Positions 24,304 through 37,115 of a DNA stretch of 39,578 nt are shown here, one piece after another (within the stretch, counting starts at the first letter, position 1; the number at the start of each line of letters is the position of its first letter). Origin of the DNA: Byssochlamys sp. IMV 00236 (taxonomy: Eukaryota; Ascomycota; Eurotiomycetes; Eurotiales; Thermoascaceae); the NCBI GenBank assembly GCA_001931875.2, contig MSJH02000735.1, forward strand, positions 1 through 39,578, in the 5' to 3' direction. The translations under genes were made by a program, and so were the position numbers. Under the pieces are notes generated by a model that was not told the origin of the DNA, did no database searches, and saw only the letters and a list, made by a program, of their open reading frames with translations.

Positions 24304-26249
24304 AATATAGTTTAGTATATTTAATATTTTTTAGCTTTATAAAGTTTATATTATAGAATTCTTTCTATAAGAGATTTAAAGAGGTCTTAATATTATTAAA
24401 TAATACTCTTTTAATTATATTAGCTATCTAGGCGTTAAGATTACTTAAAGCTAATTAAATAATCTCTATATTCTATTATATCTTTAATAGCCATTATTAA
24501 GTTTTTTATTTAATTTAAGGGGTTAGTAATAAAATATAAATATATTACTAGATAGTATCTTTAACTATATAGTAGACTAAATCTATAATTTATAAGTAGC
24601 TTTTAATATAATATTTAGAAATAAGTATTTTTATTTCTCTAAGATTTAAAGCTAAACCCTTTAATATAAAAGTCTTTATAGTTTCTTTAGCTAATAGATT
24701 ATTAAGATCTTTAAAGAATAATATAATTCTCTATTAACTAGATTACTTGCCTAAGCAGATTAATACTATATTATATATAAAATAGCCCTTTTTTAAACTA
24801 AAATATCTTAATAATTAAGTATTTAAAGATTATTAAAATAGATATATATAAAACATATATTATTAAGATTATATATATTTAATTTTATCTGCTTAAGTCT
24901 TACTATTCTCTAGATATCTTAAATAAAATATAATTATAAAAATTATAATAGTAATTTATATTACTTAAATAATAAGTAATTTTTAAAGCTTAAAATCTTA
25001 GTATATAAAAGTTTACTATTATAGAAAGCAATATACTAAGTATTATATATACTAAATATATAGTTATTAAGAAATCTTAGTTTTAAAAGATATCGTTCTA
25101 TATATTATATACTATTAATTTACTTAGGCGAGTAATTTAATTAGTAAAGAGTTATATTATCTCTAAAGCATTTTATTTTACCTATTTTTAAGATTTAGAC
25201 TTTATAAGTATATTTATTATCTTCTTTATATTATATTAGATATTTTATCCTAGTATAAGGCTTTATCTTAAATACTTATTTCTTATCTTCTTTAAGTATA
25301 TAAAAATAAGCTTAATATTCTTATACTAAGTACTCTAGTAAGAGATTCTTATTTAATATCTTAAAGTATTTCCTTTACTTTATAAGATATTCTCTATAGT
25401 ATTCTATAGTACTAGTATATTTATTCTCTTTAAGGATTTATAGAGATATTAGTTTAATCTTTAATTCTTCTTCTTTAGCCTAAGATTTAAAATATAAAAT
25501 TTCCTATTTTTTATTAATTTATTAATATTATAGATAATAATTCTTTAGTAAGATATTTTTACTTCCTTTAATAAAGGAGATTATATATTTAAAAGCTTTA
25601 TTCTTTAATTTAAGTATATAAATAAATAGTATTATCTATAATAATAAAATAGTTTATATATCTTTATTTTCCTAATAGCTTTATTAACTGCGTATTTATA
25701 TAAAAAACTCTATTAGTTTTAATGCGTATAGTTAAAAATCTCTAAAGATTAATTATTTCGCCTTTATTATATAATAAGCTTTATAATAAAAATTTATATT
25801 GCTTATAAGCTTAATTACCGCGAGATTTAATTTAAAGATAATTTTAAGCTTTATAATATTAATATACCTTAATTACCTATATAAGAGCTTTAAAGATATT
25901 ATTAATATAATATTACTTATTAATTTATTAAGCTTAAGCTATAATATATTCTTATTCTTATATATATATTTAATAATTTAATTAATATTTATATTTAGTA
26001 GTTTATTATTCTGCAACTTATATTATATTCTATATAGGGCTTTATTTTAAATTATAAAAAATAAATAGTATTTCTATTTAAAAATATAAAGAGTATAGAT
26101 AAAAATACTATTTATTTTATTATTATTAATATTTAAGTTTAACTTAATAATATATTTACCTTTACTTTCTATTAATATATTATTTATATAATTATATTTA
26201 TATTATTACTTTTCTCTAAATATAAAGTTCTTATACTTAATAAATTAAG
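24304..26249 (-). pseudogene. Copia C integrase-side remnant
   Basis: Reverse complement aligns with D 8960-10610, including the integrase core (C about 25400-25800 versus D about 9500-9800) and the stretch around C 24304-24400 versus D about 10500-10610. It is interrupted by a MITE at 24746-25132. The open frame 25799-25981 on the plus strand is antisense to this relic and is not a gene. Confidence 0.8.
24746..25132. mobile_element. MITE copy 2 (387 bp, TA target site)
   Basis: Terminal inverted repeats of roughly 70 bp: left CTTGCCTAAGCAGATTAATA, right ending in TTACTTAGGCGAG. It is flanked by TA at 24744-24745 and 25133-25134. The internal sequence matches the reverse complement of the copy at 37858-38237, including ATTATAATAGTAATTTATAT. 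No coding capacity. A TA duplication points to a Tc1/mariner/pogo-type transposase acting in trans. Confidence 0.88.
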
Positions 26250-26254
26250 ACTTA
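26250..26254 (+). repeat. Target-site duplication of Copia A (left)
   Basis: ACTTA next to the LTR of A, matching ACTTA at 37111-37115. Element D carries the unduplicated site. Confidence 0.9.
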
Positions 26255-26530
26255 AGTTAAAAAGAATAAGTTTAAATAAAATTCTCTAAATTATTATACT
26301 AGCTTAAAAGGGCTAATAATACTTAAGAAGAAGAAATATTAGCTTATATAATAGATATAAGTATATATTAGTATATTCTTTATTAGGATAATAGATTTTA
26401 TAAGTAAGCTTAAAAAGAAGTTTCTTTAAATCTCTTAATTTTACTATAATAAAATTATTCTTATAGATTTCCTTAAAATAAAATCTTTAATATACTAATA
26501 TCTACTAGTCTTAACTGCTATTTTATAATA
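26255..26530 (-). repeat. 3' LTR of Copia A
   Basis: 276 bp, same orientation and sequence family as 30302-30575, 35346-35617 and 36835-37110. On the plus strand it starts AGTTAAAAAG and ends TTTTATAATA. Confidence 0.93.
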
Positions 26531-29500
26531 CTCTTTTTTAGTCTAAATTTACTAGATTAATTAATTCTAATTAGCTTAAAAATCTTAAGAAGTTTACTTT
26601 TAGCAGTAGCTTAATAAAACTATTTACTATTATATTCTATATTCTAATAAATTTAATATTAATCCTATTTCTTTAGTATAAATTATATATATAATAATAT
26701 ATAATATTAATATAGTTTAATCTCTTATAAATATAGGTATCTTTAATTAATAATAGTAATATTTAATTATTCTTATAAACCTTAACTAGAGAATTAATAA
26801 TAAAAGCTTATTTCTCTCTTATTATTAGTTTAAATTTATTTAAACTAATATAATACCTATAGCCTATATCTCTTAATAAAAGGGCTAACTATTAAGATTA
26901 TTTTATAGCTTAATATATAGCTATATATTTAGCTTCTATAATTAAAGTTATAATAAACTTTTATTTTTTATTTAATTAGCTTATTAAGCTATTAGCTAAA
27001 ATAAAGATATTTTTTAAGATTAATATTTAATTAGTCTTATCTATTATATAATCTAAATTTAAATACTTAATAAGTTACTAGTCTTAATTTATATTAAACT
27101 TAAGACTAAGATATATAGTTAATTATAGATATTTTATTAGAGATTTTAATACTTTAAAATGCCTTTTAAATAGATTTAATAAATATTAACTTAATTTATT
27201 AATTATAAATATAATATCTAGTTTTATTAAGATTATTAAATAAATTAGGCTATTAATAATCTTCTAATACTCTTTTTAATCTATTTTTTTATTTTAAAGA
27301 TTAAATAGCTTTAAAGAATTATATCTATTTAGCAGAATATTAATTAGATATACCTTCTTTTTATTTATTTTATATCTTAATAAGAGTTTTTTAATATAAT
27401 AAGATTAGTTTATTATTAATATTTAATCTTTTCTATTTTAAATAACTTAAATATTAAAAATCTTTTTTACTTCTTTTAAGTTCTTTATCTTATATATTAA
27501 TATAAACTATTATTTTAACTAATTAATATTCTTTATTTACTTTATACTAATTAAAATATTATTAATATATATTAAGAATAAAATTCTCTTCTCTAAGTAT
27601 TATAATAAGTATAAATTAATATTAGTTTATATAAAACTTATTTTCTAGAATATTTCTATATAGGTTTAATTCTAATTTTTTATAGCCTATTTTAAATTAT
27701 ATAAAGATTAAAAAACTTTTAATATTATCTTTAATAATATATTTATTCTTAATAAAGATATTATATAAATCTTTTTCTTTAATATTAACTTTATAAAGGT
27801 ATTATTAATATTTATAATATAATATTTATAATCTTCTATTATAATAATAGCTAAGAAAACTTATAATATATTATAGCATAAGATAGAGATAAAAGTATAC
27901 TTAAAATTAATATTATATTTTTAAGTAAATTCTTAAATAATAAGGTATATCTTAAGCTTTTAAAGAGAGCTGTTTAAGTTATATTTTATAGCTAATATCT
28001 AGTAACTAATTATAATATTAGCTCTTAATAATAGTATTATTATAGGATATAGTATTAAGACTTAGTAGTAAGTCTTAAAGTATAAGGAAATAGAGAAAGA
28101 GAAGCTCTAATAGTAAAGTAATATAATAAGTAGAAGCTACTTTATTATTAAACTAATACTAAATAATAATTAAAAGAGGAACTGCTTATTTTATTCTATA
28201 TTAACTAATTACTTCTCTTTACTTCTTCTCTGCCTTATTAGAAGTATTTAAGCTACCTCTTCTAAAGAGTATATTTATTTTAGCTTTAAATATACTCTAC
28301 TATAATTTATTTTAAGTAGGGTTATTAATTATAATATAATATAAGTTTAAGATTAAAATATATTCCTTTATTATATATATTACTATTATAGTATTTAATA
28401 TTTATTTTATATATTTCTTCTAGTCTATATTAATACCTAGAGGTAAAAGATTTATTATAAGTATTACTTTATATAATTTCTTAAATTCTTATTTATTATT
28501 TAATAATTTAACTTTTTCCCTTTTATATTTTATTATATAGAGAATCTTTATTAGCTAAAGAATCTCTATATAAGATATAACTTATCTACTTAGTTAAGAT
28601 AAGAAGTTTATCTATAAGTCTTTATAATTATTTAAGTTATTAGAGTAAGAATAATTAAGTATTTTTTTTATTCTTTAATTTTATTATAATAAAATATTTT
28701 AATTTTTTTTTAATAAAAAAATTTTTTTTTAAGAAAAAGCTAAAACTTTTTTATAGCTCTTTTCTTAATTATTAATATTATTCTTTCTTTTATTTAAGAA
28801 TATATATATATTTAATTTAATAAGATTAAGTAGGGTAATAGGCTAAATTATTAGTTAATCTCTTAAATTTCTTATTAATATTATATTTAATAATAATTTT
28901 TAAGAAATTTTAAGATCTAGATTTTTTTCTAATTTATTTTTAAAGAATTTAGTTTAATAGATCTTAATAATCTTTCTTATATTTAAAGCCTAGACTTTTT
29001 ATTATTTATTTATTTTTTTAATATATCTTATAAAAATATAAATCTTACCTTAATTTATTAATTTATCTCTCTATATATCTTATAATAGAGATTTTAGGTT
29101 TATATATAATATTATCTAATATCTTTATACTCTAAGATAATTAATTAATAGTTTAACTCTAATAAAGGCTTTTTTTAGAAATATTTAAATCCTATTAACT
29201 ATTAGTTTATTTAATACTTTATTTCTAATATATATATTAGTTTAAGCTATTTCTATCTATAATTCAACTAGAAGGTTTAAATTTTTAAATATAGCTTTTA
29301 TTTTTTTTAATAATCTAATATATTTATTTTATAGCTTTATTCTATATTAATATATATAGAATTATTAGTTTATAATAAATACTAAACTATTTCCTTTAAA
29401 TCTTAAAAAGATTCTTAAGTTTTAATATATTATTTAATTATATATTAAGAATTTAGAGATCTATTATTATTTTAACCTCTCTTTTTTATTTATTTAAAAT

Positions 29501-30296
29501 AGGGGTAGTATTAGATTTAGCTCTTATTAAAAATATCTATATTTTTTTTAAAAAATTATCTATAACTATTAAGAAGTAAATATATTTATTCTTAAACTCT
29601 AGTATTTAATTATATATATTTATATAAATAAGTTTAAGAATGCTAGCCTTTTATATATTAATAGTATTTTTTTTATTCTTAATATTAGCTATAATATATA
29701 TTATATATTAATAGTCTATTATTATTTTAATAGGTTTCTTTAATATAGTTAAATTATATAGGTTTTTAACCTTTTTAAGTTTAAAATAGTTAATTCTCCT
29801 ATATTATAGTTAATACTTCTTCTTAATTTTATTTTAATAGAATTTTTTTTTCTCTTTAATTTTATTTTAATAAAATTCTTCTTCTTAATTTATAACTATA
29901 GTATTAAGAATATCTTTAATAGAGAGTAATATAATAAGTATATATTATAACTTAAGTATTTAGTCTAAGAAAACTCTTTTAATAATATAAATTCTATATT
30001 TAATAATATCTTAAATTATAGTCTTATCTAACTTATTTAATATAGATATTATTTTTTTATTAAAGCACTTATATATATTTAACTATTAGTAGAATATTTT
30101 AATTAATAAAAAATTTATCCTAAGGTTTAATATAAGTAATATATTTTCTAAGTTTAATATTTTCTTATTTTTATCTCTTAAAATAGCTATTTCTATATAT
30201 TTTAAATATAGAGTCTCTTTATTTATATAAATATACCTCTATTAAATCTAAATTAATAATTCTTTAAAATAGTAGTTTTTATTAATTATATATAAA
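26531..30296 (-). pseudogene. Copia A pol relic (protease to RNase H)
   Basis: Reverse complement is collinear with G 15365-18873. The first integrase catalytic Asp codon is at plus 29558-29560. The RT box reads Y-I-N-N at plus 27558-27569. The protease-to-integrase distance (750 nt) equals that of B and is 33 nt longer than in G. Integrase to RT is 1991 nt, against 1778 in B and 1758 in G, because of the insertion at 28038-28265. Non-functional. Confidence 0.87.
28038..28265. other. Insertion of about 228 bp specific to Copia A
   Basis: Absent from the same place in B (about 32057-32087) and G (about 17342-17370). It replaces roughly 28 bases there. It contains an 8-bp-arm hairpin AAGACTTA/TAAGTCTT at about 28047-28070 and retains patches such as GAACTGC and CTCTGCC. 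It might be a solo LTR of another element, but I could not find a matching copy or an exact duplication. Confidence 0.6.
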
Positions 30297-30301
30297 CTAA
30301 T
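30297..30301 (+). repeat. Target-site duplication of Copia B (left)
   Basis: CTAAT, matching CTAAT at 35618-35622. It lies within A, a few bases past the protease active-site codons. Confidence 0.9.
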
Positions 30302-30575
30302 AGTTAAAAAGAATAAGTTTAAATAAAATTCCCTAGATTAATCTAATAGCTTAAAAGGGCTAATAATACTTAGAGAAAAAGAGTATTAGCATATATAGTA
30401 GATATAAAGTATATTCTTATATTCTTAGTTAGAGTAATAGATTTTAAATAAAGCTTAAGAAGTAGTTTTTTTAAGCCGCTTAATTTTACTAAAATAAAAT
30501 TATTCTTAAAGATTTTTTTAAAATAAAATCTTAATTATATTAAAACTTACTAGTTTTAACTATTATTTTATAATA
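30302..30575 (-). repeat. 3' LTR of Copia B
   Basis: 274 bp, LTR of the G family, followed on the plus strand by the reverse complement of the purine tract. Confidence 0.93.
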
Positions 30576-33500
30576 CTCTTTCTTAGTCTAAATTTATTAG
30601 GTTAATTAATTCTAGTTAATCTAAGAATTTTAAGAAATTTACCTTTAGCAGTAGTTTAGTAAAACTATTTATTATTATATTCTATATTTTAATAAACTTA
30701 ATATTAATCTTATTTCTTTAATATAAGTTATATATATAATAATATATAATATTAATATACTTTAATCTCTTATAAATATAGGTATTTCTAATTAATAATA
30801 ATAATACTTAATTATCTCTATAGACTTTAATTAAAGAACTAATAATAAAAGCTTATTTTTTTCTTATTATTAGCTTAAATTTATTTAGACTAATATAATA
30901 TCTATATCTTATATCTCTTAAAAAAAGGGCTAGCTATTAAAACTACTTTATAGCTTAATATATAGCTATATATTTAGCCTTTATAATTAAAATTATAATA
31001 AACTTTTATTTCTTATTTAACTAGCTTATTAAGCTATTAGTTAAAATAAAAATATTCTCTAAGATTAATATCTAATTAGTCTTATTTATTATATAATCTA
31101 AGTCTAAATATTTAATAAATTATTAGTCTTAGTTTATATTAAACTTAAGATTAAGATATATAATTAATTATAGATATTTTATAAAAGACTTTAATACCTT
31201 AAAATATTTTTTAAATAGATTTAATAAGTATTAACTTAATCTACTTATTATAAATATAATATTTAGTCTTATTAAAATTATTAAATAGATTAAGCTATTA
31301 ATAATCTTTTAATACTTTTTTAATCTATTTTTTTATTTTAAGAGCTAGATAATTTTAAAGAGTTATATCTATTTAATAAGATATTAACTAAATATATCTT
31401 TTTTTTACTTATTCTATATTATAATAAGAGTTTTTTAATATAATAAGATTAGTTTATTATTAATATTTAATTCTTCCTATTTTAAATAATTTAAATATTA
31501 AAGTTTTTTTTATTTCTCTTAAGTTTTTTATTTTATATATTAATTTAAACTCTTATTTAAATTAATAAATATTCTCTATTTATTTTATATTAATTAAGAT
31601 ATTATTAATATATATTAGAAATAAAATCTCTTTCTCTAAATATTATAATAAGTATAGATTAATATTAATTTATATAAAACTTATTTTTTAAAATATTTTT
31701 ATATAGGTTTAATTCTAATTTTTTATAGCTTATTTTAGACTATATAGAGATTAAAAAATTTTTAATATTATTTTTAATAATATATTTATTCTTAATAAAA
31801 GTATTATATAAATTTTCTTCTTTAATATTAACTTTATAAAAGTATTATTAATATTTATAATATAATACTTATAATTCTCTATTATAATAATAGCTAAGAA
31901 TATTTATAATATATTATATTATAAGGTAAGAATAAAGGTATATTTAAAATTAATATTATATTTTTAAATAAATCTTTAAATAATAAGATATATCTTAAGC
32001 TTTTAAAGAGAATTATCTAGATTATATTTTATAGCTAATACTTAATAGCTAATTATAATATTAGCTCTTAATAATAGTATAATTATTTTAAAAGTTTTAT
32101 TTACCTAGAATATATTTATTTTAGCTTGAAATATACTTTACTATAGTTTACTTTAAATAGAGTTATTAATTATAATATAATATAAGTTTAAGATTAAAAT
32201 ATATTCTTTTACTATATATATTGCTATTATAATATTTAATACTTATTTTATATACTTCTTTTAATTTATATTAATATTTAGAGATAAGAGATTTAATATA
32301 AATATTACTTAATATAATTTTTTAATATCTTATTTATTATTTAATAACTTAACTTTCTCTCTCTTATATTTTATTATATAGAGAATCTCTATTAGCTAAA
32401 GAATCTCTATATAAAATATAACTTATCTGCTTAATTAAGATAGAGAATTTATTTATAAATCTTTATAACTATTTAGATTATTAAAGTAAAAATAATTAGA
32501 TATTTTCTTTTATTCCTTAATTTTATTATAATAAAATATTTTAATTCTTTTTAATAAAAAACTTTATTTCTCTTTTAAGGAAAAGCTAGAACTTTTTTAT
32601 AGCTTTTCTCCTAATTATTAATATTATTCTTTTTTTTATTTAAAAGTATATATATACTTAAAGTAATAGGCTAAATTACTAATTAATTTTTTAAGTTTTT
32701 TATTAATATTATATTTAGTAATAATCTTTAAAAAATCTTAAGGTTTAAGTCTTTTTTTAATTTATTTTTAAAAAATTTAGCTTAATAAGTTTTAATAGTC
32801 TTTTTTATATCTAAAGCCTAAACTTTTTATTATTTATTTATTCCCTTAATATATCTTATAAAAATATAGATCTTACCTTAATCTATTAACTTATCTTTTT
32901 ATATACCTTATAATAAAGATTCTAGATTTATATATAATATTATCTAATATCTCTATATTTTTAAGTAATTAATTAATAACTTAATTCTAATAAAGGCTTC
33001 TTTTAGAAATATTTAAATCTTATTAACTATTAGTCTATTTAATACTTTATTTCTAATATATATATTAGTTTAAGCTATCTTTATCTATAATTTAATTAGA
33101 AGGTTTAAATCTTTAAGTATAATTCTTATTCTTTTCTTAATAATTTAATATATTTATTCTATAGCTTTATTTTATATTAATATATATAAAACTATTAGTT
33201 TATAATAGATATTAAACTATTTCTTCTAAGCTTTAAAAAGATTCTTAAATTTTAATATATTATCTAATTATATACTAAGAATTTAAAAACCTATTACTAT
33301 TTTAACCTTCTTTTTTTATTTATTTAAGATAGAGGCAGTATTAGATTTAACTCTTATTAAAAATATCTATATTTTCTTTAAAAAATTATCTATAATTATT
33401 AAAAAATAAATATATTTATTCTTAGACTTTAGTATTTAATTATATATATCTATATAAATAAGTTTAAGAATACTAGCCTTTTATATATTAATAATCTCTT

Positions 33501-35345
33501 TCTTATTTCTAATATTAGCTATAGTATATATTATATACTAATAGTTTATTACTACTTTAATAGGCTATTTTAATATAATTAAATTATATAAATTTCTAAC
33601 CTTTTTAAATTTAAGATAGCTAATTCTCCTATACTATAATTAATACTTTTTCTTAATTTTATTTTAATAAAATTCTTCTTTTTTCTTAATTTTATTTTAA
33701 TAAAATTCTTCTTTTTAATCTATAATTATAATATTAAAAATATCTTTAATAGAGAGTAATATAATAGGTATATATTATAACTTAAGTATTTAATCTAAGA
33801 AGACTTTCTTAATAATATAAATTCTATATTTAATAGTACTTTAAATTATAACCTTATCTAACTTATTTAATATAAATATTATTTTTTTATTAAAGCACTT
33901 ATATATATTTAACTATTAGTAAAATATCTTAGTTAATAAAAGATTTATCTTAAGGTTTAATATAAGCAATATATTTTTTAAGTTTAATACCTTCTTATTC
34001 TTATCTCTTAAAATAATTATTTTTATATATTTTAAATATAGAGTCTCTCTGCTTATATAAATATATCTCTATTAAATTTAAATTAATAATCTTTTAAAAT
34101 AATAATTTTTATTAGTTATATATAAATTAGCATTATTATCTATATATTATTAGATTAAATTCTTACTAGTAATATCTTTTAAAAGGTAAATAATCTTATA
34201 TAAGATTTAGTTATTAAAAGTAATTAAGACTAAGGATTTTAATTAAAATTAGCTCTTTTTAATATCTAAGATTTTTTCTATATTATATATCTTATACTTC
34301 TTATTTTTTAATCTTTTATTCTTTAAGAATTAAACCTCTTTATAGATTTTATTGTTTATCTTTATTATTATCTTATCTTAAATAATAAGATTATTAAATA
34401 TTTATTTAAGAAACTTCTTTCTTTATCTTTAGCTATTTCTTATACTTCTTTAAATAATAAATAAAAATAGGTAATCTTTAATATAATAATCTTCCTTATA
34501 GATATAATATTTAATAAGAGTTTATCTATTTTTTACTAAAAATATAGTAATTAATTTTACTTAAAATTAAGTCTCTATTTTTTCTAATATAGCTAGAATA
34601 TTATCTATCTTTAGATTTTTATATATATTAATTACTACCCTAATTATAGTATATTTTTTAAATAATACTAAAAGTAATTATTATATTTTAGCCTTAAGCT
34701 TAGCTAAAAAAAGATATTATATTATTAGATATTATAATTTTCTTTTTTATCTATTATAATTAATTTTAAGTATTTAAGATTATTTATCTAAAAGTTATTT
34801 AAAAATATATAAATAATTAAATAAGTTAGCGCTTTTAATTAAGGAGAGTTTTTATATATTTTATTTATAAAGCCTTTTATAATATATATATATTATTAGA
34901 GTTAATAAATCTATCTTAATTATTTTTAGATAAATATTTAATAATCTAGTATTAAGCAGCTATATTAGCCTTATTAAACTAATTATTATATAACTTTTTA
35001 ATAAACTTAATAACTCTCTAATAATCTTTATTAATAAGCTATTTTTTTAATATAAATAAATTATTTCTTATAATTCTCTTTTAAAAGAATAAAAATAGGT
35101 TTTCCTTTCTTATTTTTAATATTATCTATTAAGAAAATAATAATAGTAGATTAATACTTTAATCTTTAATAGGATTTAACCTCTATTAGATTTAGTATTT
35201 AATATAATATTAGAATAGTCTTATTATAAATTCTCTTATATAAAAATAGCTTATTATTACTAGTTTAAACTTAAATATTTAAAATAAAAAAGTTTTTACT
35301 ATATAGCTATTTCTCTTAAGTTATTATAAACTTAGGCTTATAACT
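30576..35345 (-). pseudogene. Copia B gag-pol relic
   Basis: Reverse complement is collinear with G. The gag knuckle-like segment is near plus 34470-34515, with its zinc ligands mostly Tyr. The protease catalytic Asp codon is at 34138-34140, where the following S-G positions are N-N. The first integrase Asp codon is at 33388-33390, in phase with protease. The RT box reads Y-I-N-N at 31601-31612. Integrase and RT are out of phase with each other (1778 nt), so at least one indel lies between them, and A shows the same phase offset. The primer site is at 35331-35345. Confidence 0.88.
33650..33718 (-). repeat. 33-bp in-frame tandem duplication in Copia B
   Basis: Two units, each containing the palindrome AATTTTATTTTAATAAAATT and an AGAAGAA-type edge. 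The equivalent in A is about 29818-29885. G has a single unit at about 15787-15825. The duplicated segment encodes an acidic/lysine-rich stretch between protease and integrase. Confidence 0.85.
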
Positions 35346-35617
35346 AGTTAAAAAGAATAGGTTTAGATAAAATTCCCTAGACTAATTTAATAGCTTAAAA
35401 AGGCTAATAATACTTAAAAAAAAAGTATTAGTATATATAATAGATATAAAGTATATTTTTATATTTTTAGTTAAGGCAATAGATTTTAAATAAAGCTTAA
35501 GAAATAGTTTCTTTAAGCTACTTAATTTTACTAAAGTAAAATTATTTCTAAAGATTTCCTTAAAGTAAAATCTTAGTTATATTAAAACCTACTAGTCTTA
35601 ACTACTATTTTATAATA
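35346..35617 (-). repeat. 5' LTR of Copia B
   Basis: 272 bp, LTR of the G family, followed toward lower coordinates by the primer site. Confidence 0.93.
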
Positions 35618-35622
35618 CTAAT
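35618..35622 (+). repeat. Target-site duplication of Copia B (right)
   Basis: CTAAT, partner of 30297-30301. Confidence 0.9.
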
Positions 35623-36834
35623 ATTATTATCTATATACTATTAGAATAAATTCTTATTAATAATATTTTTTAAAAAATAAATAATCTTATATAAGACTTA
35701 GTTATTAAAAATAATTAAGGCTAAGGATTTTAATTAAAATTAGCTCTTTCTAGTATTTAAGGTTTTTTCTATATTATATACTCTATATTTTTTATCTTTT
35801 AATCTCTTATTCTTTAAAGATTAAACCTTCTTATAAATTTTATTAATTATCTTTATTATTATTTTATCTTAAATAATAAGATTATTAAATATTTATTTAA
35901 GAGATTTTTTTCTTTATCTTTAACTATCTCTTATACTTCTTTAAGTAATAAATAAGAATAGGTAATTTTTAATATAATAATCTTCCTTATAAATATAATA
36001 TTTAATAAAAGTTTATTTATTCTTTATTAAGAATATAGTAGTTAGTTTTATTTAAAATTAAATCTCTATTTTTTCTAAGATAATTAAAATATTATTTATC
36101 TTTAAATTCCTATATATATTAATTACTGCCTTAATTATAATATATTTTTTAAATAGTATTAAAAGTAATTATTATATTTTAGCCTTAAGCTTAGCTAAAA
36201 AAGATATTATATTATTAAATACTATAATTCTCTTTTTTATCTATTATAATTAACTTTAAATATCTATAATTATTTATCTAAGAGTTATTTAAAAATATAT
36301 AAATAGCTAAATAAGCTAATACTTTTAGCTAAGAAAGGTTTCTATATATTTTATATATAAGGCTCTTTATAGTACTTCTATACTAATAAAATTAATAAAT
36401 TTATTTTAATTATCTTTAAATAAATATTTAGTAATTTAATATTATATAGCTATATTAGCTTTATTAAACTAGTTATTCTATAGCTTTTTAATAAACTTAA
36501 TAGCTTTTTAATAATCTTTACTAATAAGCTATTTTTTTATATAAGTAAATTACTTCTTATAGTTTTCTTTTAAAAATATAAAAATAGGTTTTTTTTTCTT
36601 ATTTTTTATATTATCTATTAAAGATATAGTAATAATAAGTTAATATTTTAACCTTTAATAGGATTTAATCCTTATTAAATTTAGCGCCTAATATAGTACT
36701 AGAGTAGTCTTATTATAAATTCTCTTATATAAAAATAGCTTATTATTACTAATTTAAACTTAAATATTTAAGATAGAATAGTTTTTATTATATAGCTATT
36801 TTTTCTAAGTTACTATAAACCTAGGCTTATAATT
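35623..36834 (-). pseudogene. Copia A gag relic
   Basis: Reverse complement is collinear with G 14157-15365 and with B's gag. It stops at the B insertion, just after the protease Asp codon (plus 35629-35631). The primer site is at 36820-36834, next to the 5' LTR. Read across the B insertion, gag joins A's pol without loss. Confidence 0.85.
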
Positions 36835-37110
36835 AGTTAAAAAGAATAAGTTTAAATAGAATTCTCTAGACTATTATACTAGCTTAAAAGAGCTAATAAT
36901 ACTTAAAAAAAAGGAATATTAGCTTATATAGTAAATATAAATATATGTTAATATATTCTTTATTAAAACAATAGATTTTATAAGTAAGCTTAAGAGAAAA
37001 TTTCTCTAAACCTCTTAATTTCACTATAGTAAAATTATTCCTAAAGATTTCCTTAAAGTAAAATCTTTAGCACGCTAATATTTACTAGTCCTAACTGCTA
37101 TTTTATAATA
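36835..37110 (-). repeat. 5' LTR of Copia A
   Basis: 276 bp, same family as the other three minus-strand LTRs. It retains a CAC/CG remnant near 37069-37075 that the others lost. Confidence 0.93.
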
Positions 37111-37115
37111 ACTTA
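37111..37115 (+). repeat. Target-site duplication of Copia A (right)
   Basis: ACTTA, partner of 26250-26254. Confidence 0.9.

Larger units (their letters stand above)
30302..35617 (-). mobile_element. Complete Copia B (G family) nested in Copia A
   Basis: 5316 bp, LTRs 35346-35617 (5') and 30302-30575 (3'), with primer site, gag, pol and purine tract. The CTAAT duplication on both sides and the clean joining of A's gag to A's pol across it show a real insertion, not a tandem array. B shares the 33-bp protease-integrase duplication with A but lacks A's 228-bp insertion. Confidence 0.94.
26255..37110 (-). mobile_element. Copia A (G family), split by Copia B
   Basis: Minus-strand Copia: 5' LTR 36835-37110, gag 35623-36834, then element B (30302-35617), then pol 26531-30296 and 3' LTR 26255-26530. 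Without B and one CTAAT copy, A is 5535 bp. It is longer than G mainly because of a 33-bp duplication between protease and integrase and a further insertion near 28038-28265. A sits inside Copia C with target duplication ACTTA. Confidence 0.93.

Noticed and set aside
25799..25981. 60-codon open frame on the plus strand
   Set aside because: It starts with TTG and is antisense to the Copia C integrase-side relic, whose minus strand aligns to element D. It is hydrophobic only because of TA-rich codons.
26255..37110. Tandem array of three Copia elements sharing four LTRs
   Set aside because: The first unit lacks gag and the third lacks pol, in complementary fashion, and CTAAT and ACTTA duplications bracket B and A. 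Nested insertion explains all of it.
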